A stretch of DNA of 35,233 bases, taken from Pseudomonas sp. N40(2020). Lineage in GTDB: Bacteria > Pseudomonadota > Gammaproteobacteria > Pseudomonadales > Pseudomonadaceae. Shown one piece after another: positions 1 to 6,272 of the stretch; within the stretch, counting starts at the first letter, position 1; each line of letters opens with the position of its first letter. The position numbers were made by a program, and so were the translations under genes. The stretch covers positions 1 to 35,233 of the forward strand of contig NZ_JACSZV010000056.1 in NCBI RefSeq assembly GCF_014472415.1, written 5' to 3'. Below the pieces are notes generated by a model. It had not been told where the DNA came from and searched no databases. It saw nothing but the letters and a program-made list of their open reading frames with translations.

Positions 1-28
1 GCCTGCGGCAGCTCCTACAGGGTTTTAG
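1..28. repeat. Partial REP-like sequence at window edge
   Basis: The first bases (GCCTGCGGCAGCTCCTACAG) match a form of extragenic REP sequence that I know to be frequent in fluorescent Pseudomonas genomes. It lies just past the 3' end of the aldehyde dehydrogenase gene, the usual intergenic position for REPs. The partner arm, if any, lies outside the window, so it cannot be called a complete REPIN. Confidence 0.5.
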
Positions 29-37
29 GTGTCCGGA

Positions 38-1429
38 TTATTTGCGATCCAGCCACACGGTTTGCGCATTGCAGAATTCGCGCACACCGAAGTGCGACAG
101 CTCACGGCCGAAACCGCTTTTCTTCACGCCACCGAAGGTCACGCGAGGGTCACTGGCGGAGTAGCCGTTGATGAACACGCCGCCGGTTTCCAGTTCGCTG
201 GTCAGTTGCTGGGCCAGTTGCACATTGGCGGTGTAGATCGTCGCGGTCAGGCCGAACTCGCTGTCGTTGGCCAAAGCGATGGCATGCGCGCAGTCACGGG
301 CGGTGATGATCGAGGCGACCGGGCCGAACAGTTCCTGTTTGAACGAGGTCATGCGATCGGTGACGTCGGCCAGCACGGTCGGTTCGTAGTAGTTGCCCGC
401 ACCTTCAGCCTTGCCGCCACCCAGCAGCAGGGTCGCGCCTTCTTCGAGGGTGTCGCGCACTTGTTGATCCAGTTCGTCACGCAAATCGAAGCGCGCCATC
501 GGGCCGATGTACGTGTCGGCGGACAGTGGATCGCCGACTTTCAGCTTGCGCGTGGCTTCGACGAACTTGCGGGTGAACTCTTCGACCACGCCTTCCTCGA
601 TAATCAAACGCTTGGCTGCGGCGCAGACCTGGCCGGAGTTCTGGTAGCGACCGATCACGGCGGCTTGCACCGCTTCGTCGATATCAGCGTCGTTGAGCAC
701 GATAAACGGATCGGAGCCGCCGAGTTCCAGCACGCATTTTTTCAACGCGGCGCCGGCCTGGGCGCCGATCGCCATGCCGGCGCGCACGCTACCGGTCAGG
801 GTGACGGCGGCAATGCGCGGGTCAGCAATGGCGGTGGAAACGCCTTCCGGGGTGACGTTGAGCACTTCAAACACGCCATCGGCGAAACCGGCGCGCTTGA
901 AGGCATCACGCAGCAGATAGGCGCTGCCCATCACGTTCGGCGCATGCTTGAGCACGTAGGTGTTGCCGGCGAGGAGCGTCGGTACTGCGCCGCGCAGCAC
1001 TTGCCAGATCGGGAAGTTCCACGGCATCACCGCCAGAATCGAGCCGAGCGGACGGTATTCGATGCGCGCCTTGCCGCCTTCGACCTGGGTCGCCTCGGCG
1101 TCAAGCATGGCCGGGCCGTGTTCGGCGTACCACTCGCAGAGCTTGGCGCATTTTTCGATTTCGCCACGAGCCTGGGCAATGGGCTTGCCCATTTCCAGGG
1201 TGATCATGGTCGCCATGGCTTCGGCGCCTTCACGCAGAGCACCGGCAAGGGCGGTCAGCGCGCGGGAGCGATCCTGCAGCGGCTTGCGCTTCCATTTCGA
1301 GAAGCCGAACGCGGCGCGGGTCAGCGCGGCATCGAGGGCTTCGGCGGATTCAAAGGCGTACTGACCGATCTGCTCGCCGGTGGCAGGGTTGATCGAGATG
1401 GCGTGGGTCTGGCTGGAAATCTGGCTCAT
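38..1429 (-). CDS. sad: NAD(P)-dependent aldehyde dehydrogenase, Sad/YneI-type (probable succinate-semialdehyde dehydrogenase)
   Basis: A 463-residue cytoplasmic dehydrogenase, the normal length for the Sad/YneI branch of the aldehyde dehydrogenase superfamily, which oxidises succinate semialdehyde and related aldehydes to acids. Visible landmarks are the MPWNFP segment with the oxyanion-hole Asn at residue 138, the LELGG segment with general-base Glu235, the catalytic Cys269 in NSGQVCAA, the LFGPV cofactor-binding motif, and the C-terminal FGGVKKSGFGRE segment. The reading frame stays open far upstream into the neighbouring gene, so the start is set at the ATG giving MSQISSQ, which fits family length and leaves a gap to the divergent LysR gene. 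In E. coli sad (yneI) also sits beside a LysR gene (ptrR), and the same pairing here supports the assignment. Exact substrate preference is inferred. Confidence 0.88.
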   Translation of the reverse strand: MSQISSQTHAISINPATGEQIGQYAFESAEALDAALTRAAFGFSKWKRKPLQDRSRALTALAGALREGAEAMATMITLEMGKPIAQARGEIEKCAKLCEWYAEHGPAMLDAEATQVEGGKARIEYRPLGSILAVMPWNFPIWQVLRGAVPTLLAGNTYVLKHAPNVMGSAYLLRDAFKRAGFADGVFEVLNVTPEGVSTAIADPRIAAVTLTGSVRAGMAIGAQAGAALKKCVLELGGSDPFIVLNDADIDEAVQAAVIGRYQNSGQVCAAAKRLIIEEGVVEEFTRKFVEATRKLKVGDPLSADTYIGPMARFDLRDELDQQVRDTLEEGATLLLGGGKAEGAGNYYEPTVLADVTDRMTSFKQELFGPVASIITARDCAHAIALANDSEFGLTATIYTANVQLAQQLTSELETGGVFINGYSASDPRVTFGGVKKSGFGRELSHFGVREFCNAQTVWLDRK

Positions 1430-1488
1430 GGCTTTCGTCCTGCGTGTCGAATGTGATGTGCCTAGAGTAGGGTGGTGTTTGTTTTCTG

Positions 1489-1513
1489 GAAACTGAATAA
1501 TAAAGATAGTTTC
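1489..1513. promoter_or_regulatory. Inverted repeat between sad and the LysR gene (candidate LysR site)
   Basis: GAAACT and AGTTTC form perfect six-base arms separated by 13 AT-rich bases, and a smaller TTTC-TG-GAAA palindrome overlaps the left side. The repeat lies in the roughly 100-bp divergent intergenic region. LysR-type regulators commonly bind dyads of this size between themselves and a divergent target. Binding is inferred. Confidence 0.45.
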
Positions 1514-1534
1514 TTTCACGATTGGAGAATGACT

Positions 1535-2413
1535 GTGGATCTGGTGCAGCTGGAAATCTTCAAAGCCGTTGCCGAACACGGCAGCATCAGCGCCGCCGCG
1601 GCGCAGATCCATCGCGTGCCGTCGAACCTGACCACGCGCATCAAGCAGTTGGAGCAGGATCTGGGTGTCGACCTGTTTATTCGCGAGAAAAGTCGTTTGC
1701 GACTGTCGCCTGCTGGCTGGAGTTTTCTCGAATACGCTCGCCGCATTCTCGATCTGGTTCAAGAGGCGCGAGCCACCGTGGCGGGGGAGGAACCGCAAGG
1801 CGCGTTTCCCTTGGGTTCGCTGGAAAGCACGGCGGCGGTGCGTATTCCTGAGCTGCTGGCGGCGTACAACCAACTGCATCCGAAAGTCGATCTGGACCTG
1901 TCCACCGGGCCGTCCGGGACGATGATCGAAGGCGTACTGTCCGGGCGTCTTGCGGCCGCGTTCGTTGACGGCCCGGTGCTGCATCCGGCGCTGGAAGGCG
2001 TGCCTGCGTTTGAAGAAGAGATGGTCATCATTGCGCCGCTCCATCACGCCGCAGTGCAGCGTGCGGCGGATGTGAACGGTGAGAACATTTATGCGTTTCG
2101 CTCCAACTGCTCTTACCGTCATCACTTCGAAAAATGGTTCAGCATCGACGCTGCGGTGCCTGGCAAGATCTTCGAAATGGAGTCCTACCACGGCATGCTC
2201 GCCTGCGTCAGCGCGGGCGCCGGCCTGGCCCTGATGCCGCGCAAAATGCTGCAGAGCATGCCCGGCAGCGCAACGGTCAGTGTCTGGCCGCTGACGGCAG
2301 ATTTTCGTTATCTGACCACCTGGCTGGTGTGGCGGCGCGGGACGGTGTCGCGCAGTTTGAGCATGTTTGTGCGCTTGCTGGAGGAGCGTGGGGTGGTGCG
2401 GGCAGGGGAGTGA
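1535..2413 (+). CDS. LysR-family transcriptional regulator (PtrR-like)
   Basis: About 292 residues, typical of LysR proteins. The N-terminal winged helix-turn-helix starts DLVQLEIFKAVAEHGSISAAA and continues with the RIKQLEQDLGVDLFIRE stretch. The rest is a periplasmic-binding-protein-like effector domain. The GTG start at 1535 is preferred because GGAGA at 1524-1528 gives good spacing; an ATG at 1529 is nearly equal but sits right against that ribosome-binding site. The gene is divergent from the Sad-type dehydrogenase, an arrangement also seen for ptrR-sad in E. coli, so it probably regulates that gene in response to a semialdehyde or a precursor. The effector is not deducible from sequence. 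Confidence 0.9.
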   Translation: MDLVQLEIFKAVAEHGSISAAAAQIHRVPSNLTTRIKQLEQDLGVDLFIREKSRLRLSPAGWSFLEYARRILDLVQEARATVAGEEPQGAFPLGSLESTAAVRIPELLAAYNQLHPKVDLDLSTGPSGTMIEGVLSGRLAAAFVDGPVLHPALEGVPAFEEEMVIIAPLHHAAVQRAADVNGENIYAFRSNCSYRHHFEKWFSIDAAVPGKIFEMESYHGMLACVSAGAGLALMPRKMLQSMPGSATVSVWPLTADFRYLTTWLVWRRGTVSRSLSMFVRLLEERGVVRAGE

Positions 2414-2458
2414 CTGGCGCCTCTCAGCCCGCAACGACCTACGCAGCGCCCACCAGAC

Positions 2459-3097
2459 TCATTTCGATTCACCCTGTGGCTTGAGGCTGGCGATCAGTTC
2501 GTCGGTGCTGGCGATGACGTGGGCGAAGGTCGGGCCGTTGAGCTCGTGGGCGGCGTGCATCATCTCCGCTTTGAAAGCGGCGGTGGCATCGCGCACCAGG
2601 GTCACGTGGTAACCCAACTCCGACGCATAGCGGGCGGTGGCCTCGATGCAGGTGTTGGCCAGCAGGCCGACGATGATCACGTGGGTGATGCCTTTCTGCT
2701 TCAGCCGAAAATCCAGGTCGGTGTTGGCGAAACCACTGGAGCCCCAGTGTTCCTGCACGACGATGTCGCCATCCTTCGGTGCGAAATCCGGGTGCCATTC
2801 GCCGCCCCATTCGCCACGGGCAAAATGGTGCATGTGCATGATCTTGCATTGGGTCGGTGTGGGGTGATCCCAGTTTTCGTAGTCACCTTTTTCCCAGCGA
2901 TGATGGGGTACGATGACCACCGGAATGTCTAGCTCGCGCACCGCGCGGTCGAGTTTGCGCAGGTTATCGAGCAAGCCGTTCTGCTCGGCCATCGGTTTGA
3001 TCAGCGGGAAGATCTTGCCACCGTCCGAGAGAAAGTCGTTGTACGGATCGACCAGCAGGTAAGCGGTGCGGTCGAGTGGATAGGAAGAATGCGACAT
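2459..3097 (-). CDS. Isochorismatase-family cysteine hydrolase
   Basis: A 212-residue cytoplasmic protein with the isochorismatase-like alpha/beta fold pattern: an acidic cluster in LLVDPYNDF (Asp17/Asp21) and the nucleophile Cys150 in LLANTCIEATAR. Members hydrolyse amides or vinyl ethers such as isochorismate, nicotinamide, ureidoacrylate or N-carbamoyl compounds; the substrate here is unknown. The segment VVQEHWGSSGF carries Gln115 where many members have the catalytic Lys. The start is the ATG giving MSHSSYPL, preceded by GGAGC; longer in-frame extensions run into the divergent promoter. The gene is divergent from an HxlR regulator about 100 bp away, which probably controls it. Confidence 0.88.
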   Translation of the reverse strand: MSHSSYPLDRTAYLLVDPYNDFLSDGGKIFPLIKPMAEQNGLLDNLRKLDRAVRELDIPVVIVPHHRWEKGDYENWDHPTPTQCKIMHMHHFARGEWGGEWHPDFAPKDGDIVVQEHWGSSGFANTDLDFRLKQKGITHVIIVGLLANTCIEATARYASELGYHVTLVRDATAAFKAEMMHAAHELNGPTFAHVIASTDELIASLKPQGESK

Positions 3098-3157
3098 GGC
3101 TGTTGCTCCGGCAATTGGATTGATCGTTGCGCAGGACTTCTCCCGACATCGAGTTGA

Positions 3158-3170
3158 TATGATAATCATA
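3158..3170. promoter_or_regulatory. Palindromic operator candidate for the first HxlR regulator
   Basis: TATGAT-A-ATCATA is a perfect 13-base palindrome in the AT-rich gap between the divergent hydrolase and HxlR genes. HxlR-type regulators usually bind dyads in such gaps and repress both directions. Its role is inferred from position and symmetry. Confidence 0.45.
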
Positions 3171-3195
3171 GTAAATGTAAATGAGGCAAGCCCTG

Positions 3196-3696
3196 ATGGT
3201 TGTAAACGATAGCTCTCCTGCGCAGACCCTTTGCCCGATTTACCGGGCCGAGGCGATCGTCGGCGACCGCTGGACGGTGCTGGTTTTGCGCGAGTTGTTC
3301 ATGGGCAACCATCGTTATGACGAGATCCAGGCGCAGACCGGGGGCACCCCGCAGATGGTCGCCGCTCGTCTGAAAAGCCTCGAGGCGGACGGACTGGTCG
3401 AGCGTCGCTTGTACAACGAGCGGCCGAAACGCTACGAGTACCACCTCACCGCGAAAGGCGAGGCGTTCTACCCGGTGGTCATTGCTTTGCGAAAGTGGGG
3501 CGAAACCTGGTGCAAGGCACCGGAGGAAGGGCTGGCGGTGAACATGACCCACAAGCATTGCAATCACAGCGCAGGTCTCGGTCCGCTGTGTGATCACTGT
3601 GGCGAGCCGTTGCGGCGTGAAGACCTGATCAGCCAGCCGCAAGAAGCCTACGCCGCCGAACGGCAGGCGCGGCGTGAGGCGTTCAAGGCGAAATAG
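3196..3696 (+). CDS. HxlR-family winged-helix transcriptional regulator
   Basis: About 166 residues. The HxlR signature is clear: an N-terminal Cys in TLCPIYRAEAIVGDRW, then WTVLVLRELFMGNHRYDE, a recognition region around MVAARLKSLEADGLVERR, and the wing PKRYEYHLTAKGE. Such proteins bind DNA as dimers and often sense electrophiles or oxidants through the N-terminal cysteine. The C-terminus has a cysteine-rich segment (CN..., then CDHCGEPL) that could bind a metal. The ATG at 3196 is preferred because GAGG at 3183-3186 is well placed; an ATG at 3181 lacks a convincing site. It is divergent from the cysteine hydrolase, its likely target. Confidence 0.88.
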   Translation: MVVNDSSPAQTLCPIYRAEAIVGDRWTVLVLRELFMGNHRYDEIQAQTGGTPQMVAARLKSLEADGLVERRLYNERPKRYEYHLTAKGEAFYPVVIALRKWGETWCKAPEEGLAVNMTHKHCNHSAGLGPLCDHCGEPLRREDLISQPQEAYAAERQARREAFKAK

Positions 3697-3702
3697 CGTC
3701 GA

Positions 3703-4326
3703 TCACGGCGTGCCGTTGCGTCCGTGCAGCAGAAAGCCGGGCCGTTGGCTCAGACGCTCGTAATAGGCATTAACTGCCGACAGGTGCGGATGCTTGAGCG
3801 GGGTTTCGAACCAGCGATTGACCGACAGCCCGATGGGGATGTCAGCGAGAGAAAACTGCTCGCCGCTGACGTAGGCGCCGGTTTTTTCCAGCTGTCGGTC
3901 GAGGATTTTCATGTTCTTCGACCACTGCTCGATCCCGGCGGCCAGCGCGGTGCTGTCCTGATAGTCCGGCGAGTGGCGCACCAACGACATGAAGGGATAC
4001 GACCACGAGCGGTTCAGTTCCGAAGCCTGCCAGTCGATCCACTGATCAACCCGCGCCCGGACTTGTGGTTCGGCTGGATAGAGGTGCAAGCCTTGGAAAT
4101 TAGCCGCCAGATAACGAATGATCGTGTTCGATTCCCACAGGGTGAAATCACCGTCCTGAATCACCGGCACCATGGCGCAGGGATTCAAGGCGAGAAACTC
4201 CGCTGATTCAGTCGACCGAAAGCCTGTGCCCCAGTCCTCACGCTCGAATGCAATGTCAATTTCAGCGCAGGCCCAGAGCACTTTGCGCACGTTGATCGAC
4301 GAAGCTCTGCCCAGTATTCGCAGCAT
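3703..4326 (-). CDS. Glutathione S-transferase family protein
   Basis: A 207-residue two-domain glutathione transferase of normal length. The thioredoxin-like N-terminal domain shows MLRILGRASSINVRKVLW, the cis-proline region AMVPVIQDG, and the glutathione-contacting Glu65-Ser66 in LWESNTIIRYLA. The helical C-terminal domain includes the FSLADIPIG motif with its conserved Asp. Members conjugate or reduce electrophiles with glutathione in the cytoplasm. It ends head-on against the HxlR gene with a gap of only 6 bp. The start at MLRIL is chosen because upstream in-frame sequence lacks family similarity. Class and substrate cannot be set from sequence alone. Confidence 0.88.
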   Translation of the reverse strand: MLRILGRASSINVRKVLWACAEIDIAFEREDWGTGFRSTESAEFLALNPCAMVPVIQDGDFTLWESNTIIRYLAANFQGLHLYPAEPQVRARVDQWIDWQASELNRSWSYPFMSLVRHSPDYQDSTALAAGIEQWSKNMKILDRQLEKTGAYVSGEQFSLADIPIGLSVNRWFETPLKHPHLSAVNAYYERLSQRPGFLLHGRNGTP

Positions 4327-4382
4327 TGGATTTCCCTGTCCGGTAGTGATTGGTCGCCAACAAATACCACACTCCAATGCAG

Positions 4383-4405
4383 AAGGCCCGCACACGGCGG
4401 GCCTT
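4383..4405. terminator. GC-rich hairpin, possible terminator
   Basis: AAGGCCCGC and GCGGGCCTT form perfect nine-base arms around a five-base loop. A short T-run (CCGTTTT) follows on the + strand. On the - strand it sits just after the end of the broken permease reading frame, so it may be that gene's old terminator. Confidence 0.5.
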
Positions 4406-4414
4406 CCGTTTTCA

Positions 4415-4660
4415 TCAAAGCAACCTCAATGACTGCTCGCCAACGGAGAGGTTGAAGCTGCCACGGGTGAGGAAATCATCGGTCTGAATGTGCGTGAAGA
4501 TATAGCCGAAGCCGACGACGATGCCGATCCCCTGCACCCACGTACCGATGCGGTTGAGCACATGGATGAAGCGGTAGCCGATGATCCCCGAACCGAGGGC
4601 ACCGATGACGATGCCGACCGGCACCGGAACACTGTCGACCACGTTTGCAGCCTGTAGGCG
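4415..4660 (-). pseudogene. Fragment of an NCS1 (cytosine/purine-type) permease
   Basis: The - strand frame gives about 75 residues resembling the interior of an NCS1 permease: VPVGIVIGALGSG, then FIHVLNRIGTWVQG, then DDFLTRGSFNLS. The intact NCS1 permease at 26063-27475 has matching segments (APLSILIGALAAT, FIHTLNRIGTWVMG, ADFLTRGSFNLS). Roughly residues 140-205 of a 470-residue protein are represented; no start and no other transmembrane segments remain, and the frame ends abruptly in unrelated residues. It is a decayed remnant of a related but not identical transporter gene, lying between the glutathione transferase and the alpha/beta hydrolase. Confidence 0.8.
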
Positions 4661-4661
4661 G

Positions 4662-4686
4662 AAAAAGGCCGGGACATGCCCGGCCT
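4662..4686 (-). terminator. Rho-independent terminator of the alpha/beta hydrolase
   Basis: Read on the - strand, AGGCCGGG, a CATG loop and TCCCGGCCT form a strong stem followed by TTTTCC. It lies about 25 bp past the hydrolase stop codon, correctly oriented for that gene. Confidence 0.8.
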
Positions 4687-4712
4687 GATTGACGAAAAAA
4701 CAGTGCCTGCTG

Positions 4713-5531
4713 TCAGCGGTTAAGGAATGCCAACAGATCTTCATTCAACGCTTGCGCGTGAGTCACCGCAAAACCGTGCGGTGCGCCCGCGTAGACCTTC
4801 AACTCGGCACCCTTGATCTGCGCAGCCGCCTGCTTGCCAGTGGTTTCGAACGGCACGATCTGATCGCCGTCACCATGAATCACCAAGGTCGGTACATCGA
4901 TCTTGCCCATGTCCGGGCGGAAGTCGGTTTCCGAGAACGCGGTGACGCAATCCACGGTGCCTTTGAGCGAGGCCAACAGGGCGACGTTCAGCGTCTGGGT
5001 CAGTACGCCGTCGGAGACCTTCTGACCCTGATTGGTGCCGTAGAACGGCGCAGCGAAATCCGCGATGAACTGCGCACGATCCTTGAGCAGGCCAGACTTG
5101 ATGCCGTCGAACACCGATTTCTCGACGCCTTGCGGGAAGTCCGGCTTCTGGCCGAACAGTGGCGTCACGGCGCCCAGCAACACCAGCCCTGCAACGCGCT
5201 CGCTACCGTGGCGGGCGATGTAACGGCTGACGTCGCCGCCGCCCATGGAGAAGCCCACCAGTGTCACTTCACGCAGGTCCAGATGATTGATCAATTGCGC
5301 GATGTCATCGGCAAAGGTGTCGTAGTCATAACCGGTCCACGGCTGATCGGAACGGCCGAAACCGCGACGGTCGAAAGCGATGGTGCGGTAGCCGCGGCTG
5401 CTCAGGTATTCCATCTGGTATTCCCACATGTCGGCATCCAGCGGCCAGCCGTGGCTGAACAGCACGGGCTTACCGCTGCCCCAGTCCTTGTAATAGATCT
5501 CGGTGCCGTCTTGCGTGGTGAACGTGCTCAT
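4713..5531 (-). CDS. Alpha/beta hydrolase (non-heme chloroperoxidase / arylesterase type)
   Basis: A 272-residue cytoplasmic alpha/beta hydrolase. The catalytic triad is visible: Ser95 in GFSMGGG, an Asp in HGDGD (about residue 223) and His252 in APHGFA. The oxyanion segment is SHGWP and the FDRRGFGRSDQPW segment is typical of the cofactor-free haloperoxidase/arylesterase branch. These enzymes hydrolyse esters and can show perhydrolase activity in vitro; the natural substrate is unknown. The ATG start has GGAGC upstream. It is divergent from a second HxlR gene with a perfect inverted repeat between them, suggesting direct control by that regulator. Its own terminator follows the stop codon. 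Confidence 0.9.
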   Translation of the reverse strand: MSTFTTQDGTEIYYKDWGSGKPVLFSHGWPLDADMWEYQMEYLSSRGYRTIAFDRRGFGRSDQPWTGYDYDTFADDIAQLINHLDLREVTLVGFSMGGGDVSRYIARHGSERVAGLVLLGAVTPLFGQKPDFPQGVEKSVFDGIKSGLLKDRAQFIADFAAPFYGTNQGQKVSDGVLTQTLNVALLASLKGTVDCVTAFSETDFRPDMGKIDVPTLVIHGDGDQIVPFETTGKQAAAQIKGAELKVYAGAPHGFAVTHAQALNEDLLAFLNR

Positions 5532-5640
5532 GGAAGCTCCTTGGTCAGGGTTCTTTTGAAAGACATGCCGAAATGGCAGCGTTCACTATCCGCGCAATCA
5601 TGACGAACCACTTGTATGCAGGTGCTGGGTTCGATTGCCG

Positions 5641-5667
5641 TTCAGGGTTGTATGATGCAACCCTGAA
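5641..5667. promoter_or_regulatory. Perfect 10-bp inverted repeat, candidate HxlR operator
   Basis: TTCAGGGTTG, seven bases, then CAACCCTGAA: both arms match perfectly. It is centred in the intergenic region between the divergent alpha/beta hydrolase and HxlR genes, about 40 bp before the HxlR start. Symmetry and position suggest it is the operator; no binding evidence exists here. Confidence 0.6.
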
Positions 5668-5705
5668 CCGCGAGGCTGATCACCGATTCGATGGAGTACT
5701 TAGAC

Positions 5706-6161
5706 GTGAAGCGCAAAAGCCTGCAGGGCAATGCCTGCCCGGTCGCCCGGACACTGGACCTGATCGGCGACTGGTGGTCGTTGTTGATCATTCGCAATGC
5801 GCTGGACGGGATTCGCCGGTTCAGTGATTTTCAGAAGAACCTCGATATCGCCAAGAACATGCTCAGTGCCCGCCTCAAGGCGCTGGTAGAGCAGGGGATC
5901 CTGCAAACGGTGCCGGCGGCCGAAGGTGGAGCCTACAAGGAATATGTGCTGACAGAACGCGGCAAGGCGTTGCAGACCGTAATAGTCGCGCTATCGCAAT
6001 GGGGCGGCGAGTTCATGTACGCGCCGGGTGAGCCGGGCTCGGTCATGGTTGATGCGAAGCATCGTCAGCCGATCAGGAAGCTGGAATTGATATCGGCCGA
6101 CGGTCGCGTACTGGCGCCGCAGGACGTCGCGACCCGTTTAGGTGTTGATTACGGACTTTGA
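5706..6161 (+). CDS. HxlR-family winged-helix transcriptional regulator
   Basis: About 151 residues from the GTG at 5706 (MKRKSLQG), or 156 from the ATG at 5691; the shorter form fits the family N-terminus and has GGAG upstream. The HxlR pattern is complete: NACPVARTLDLIGDWWSLLIIRNA with the conserved Cys, the recognition helix area NMLSARLKALVEQGIL, and the wing YKEYVLTERGKAL. It probably represses the divergent alpha/beta hydrolase through the inverted repeat between them. It is only distantly similar to the HxlR protein at 3196-3696, so this is not a recent duplication. It ends about 110 bp before the CDI transporter gene. Confidence 0.88.
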   Translation: MKRKSLQGNACPVARTLDLIGDWWSLLIIRNALDGIRRFSDFQKNLDIAKNMLSARLKALVEQGILQTVPAAEGGAYKEYVLTERGKALQTVIVALSQWGGEFMYAPGEPGSVMVDAKHRQPIRKLELISADGRVLAPQDVATRLGVDYGL

Positions 6162-6199
6162 CTACGGGCAACCCCCCGATAGACGGACAAAACTTATAT

Positions 6200-6249
6200 T
6201 TGACGTCAAAATGATGGCCATCTAATATCGCGCCACTATTTTGATGTCA
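6200..6249 (+). promoter_or_regulatory. Sigma70-type promoter with overlapping inverted repeats, upstream of the CDI operon
   Basis: TTGACG at 6200-6205, a 17-base spacer and TAATAT at 6223-6228 form a near-consensus -35/-10 pair. The -35 element lies inside the perfect palindrome TTGACGTCAA (6200-6209). A wider inverted repeat pairs TGACGTCAAAAT (6201-6212) with ATTTTGATGTCA (6238-6249), with one mismatched position. The promoter therefore appears strong but open to repression by a protein bound at the dyad. Transcription would enter the transporter gene at 6273. Confidence 0.65.
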
Positions 6250-6272
6250 TTCTCCGTCTCGAGGGATCGAAC

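Noticed and set aside
29..1456. 475-codon + strand frame opposite the aldehyde dehydrogenase
   Set aside because: The - strand shows all aldehyde dehydrogenase catalytic motifs; the + frame shows none.
1430..2434. Upstream in-frame extension of the aldehyde dehydrogenase to 798 residues
   Set aside because: The extension runs antisense through the LysR gene and has no homologous content; the family starts at the ATG at 1429.
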